6,470 bases of DNA from DATFFO01 sp035250025. Its GTDB lineage: Bacteria; Actinomycetota; Acidimicrobiia; Spongiisociales; ZC4RG35. This document shows positions 6,164-6,470 of this stretch, in pieces (the first letter of the stretch is position 1; each line of letters starts with the position of its first letter). The position numbers were made by a program, and so were the translations under genes. The DNA lies in contig DATFFO010000030.1 of assembly GCA_035250025.1 (NCBI GenBank), forward strand, positions 1-6,470. The letters run 5' to 3'. The notes beneath the pieces were generated by a model. It made no database searches. It saw nothing but the letters and a program-made list of their open reading frames with translations, and was not told the DNA's origin.

Positions 6164-6470
6164 TTAGGAGCGCGTGACCAGGAGCGCCACGGCTGCCATC
6201 GCCACCACCTCGCCGGCGGCGAAGCCAGCAGCCACCCGCACGTCGGGGGTGCCGGCCGACAGCAGCATGACCACCACGGCAACTAGCAGCCCGACGACCC
6301 AGGCGCTGGCCAGGGCGGCGGTCCGGGCCCTTGCGACGAGGACCTGGCCCCCCACCTGGGCGGTGGCGCCGGCCATCACGCCGCCCGCCACCAGCATGGC
6401 AACGGCACGGGCAGGAATGAACTCCTCGCTGAAGAGCAGCCCGACCACCTCGGGACCGACGAGCCACCCG
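6164..6470 (-). CDS. C-terminal part of a polytopic membrane protein, probably a polysaccharide flippase-like transporter
   Basis: About 101 residues before a TAA stop at 6164-6166; the frame is open through the right window edge, so the N-terminal majority is missing and the ATG-like GTG at 6448 is internal. The fragment begins GWLVGPEVVGLLFSEEFIPA, followed by three hydrophobic helices (roughly AVAMLVAGGVMAGATAQVGG; ALASAWVVGLLVAVVVMLL; VAAGFAAGEVVAMAAVALLV) separated by the basic loop VARARTAA. A 'LFS/G-EEF-PA' turn leading into a helix, then a 'GQVLVA-R-RT' loop, is the pattern seen in the last helices of Wzx/MurJ-like exporters of the MOP superfamily, which flip lipid-linked sugars across the membrane. 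The family call rests on that pattern alone and could be wrong; that it is an integral membrane protein is more certain. It is convergent with the 138-residue gene. Confidence 0.6.
   Translation of the reverse strand, partial: GWLVGPEVVGLLFSEEFIPARAVAMLVAGGVMAGATAQVGGQVLVARARTAALASAWVVGLLVAVVVMLLSAGTPDVRVAAGFAAGEVVAMAAVALLVTRS

Noticed and set aside
5292..6282. Minus-strand open frames running across the penicillin-binding protein end, terminator, promoter and small gene
   Set aside because: They cross the terminator hairpin and promoter and are antisense to two better-supported genes. Their products are low-complexity Arg/Ser/Gly sequence.
1..6470. Mobile elements, tRNA, rRNA, riboswitch, CRISPR array
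   Set aside because: No transposase, terminal repeats with target duplication, cloverleaf, direct repeat array or cobalamin riboswitch box could be seen. The window is almost filled with ordinary coding sequence.

Overview
The window is GC-rich (visibly well above 60% G+C, with codons mostly ending in G or C) and carries densely packed chromosomal genes. The gene complement suggests a high-GC actinobacterium (Actinomycetota). It includes a stand-alone catalytic subunit of a B12-dependent methylmalonyl-CoA mutase, an LpdA-type flavoprotein like the one in mycobacteria, a class A penicillin-binding protein with C-terminal PASTA domains, and a probably leaderless small gene. An Acidimicrobiia-like lineage is a guess; nothing in the window proves the class.

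Layout. Bases 1-1289 (minus) hold most of a flavin-dependent NAD(P)H dehydrogenase of the LpdA/quinone-reductase type, cut by the left window edge. It has lost the first cysteine of the redox-active disulfide. Immediately upstream on the same strand, 1321-2907 encodes the large subunit of methylmalonyl-CoA mutase, which lacks a B12-binding domain. The two genes are about 13-31 bp apart and are probably co-transcribed. A short, very G/C-skewed divergent intergenic region (2908-2966) separates the mutase from a rightward 863-residue bifunctional peptidoglycan synthase (2967-5558). That gene ends in a long hairpin terminator (5558-5598). A good promoter follows (5628-5657) and should start transcription at or next to the ATG of a 138-residue protein of unknown function (5665-6081). 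A convergent leftward gene, cut by the right edge (6164-6470), encodes the C-terminal membrane helices of what is probably a polysaccharide/lipid flippase-like transporter. A perfect 12-bp inverted repeat sits between the two convergent genes and probably terminates both.

How the parts work together. The left half is central metabolism: methylmalonyl-CoA/succinyl-CoA interconversion, plus a quinone-linked or NAD(P)H-linked flavoenzyme. The right half is cell envelope: septal or lateral wall synthesis and a possible envelope-precursor exporter. The two halves are transcribed divergently and are probably functionally unrelated neighbours.

I did not find an evident novel system, mobile element, CRISPR array, tRNA or rRNA. 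The points most worth a second look are the cysteine-less redox motif of the LpdA-like enzyme, the orphan B12-mutase subunit, the leaderless-looking promoter with its unrecognised small protein, and the perfect inverted repeat between the convergent genes. No stretch longer than 300 bases is without a gene.
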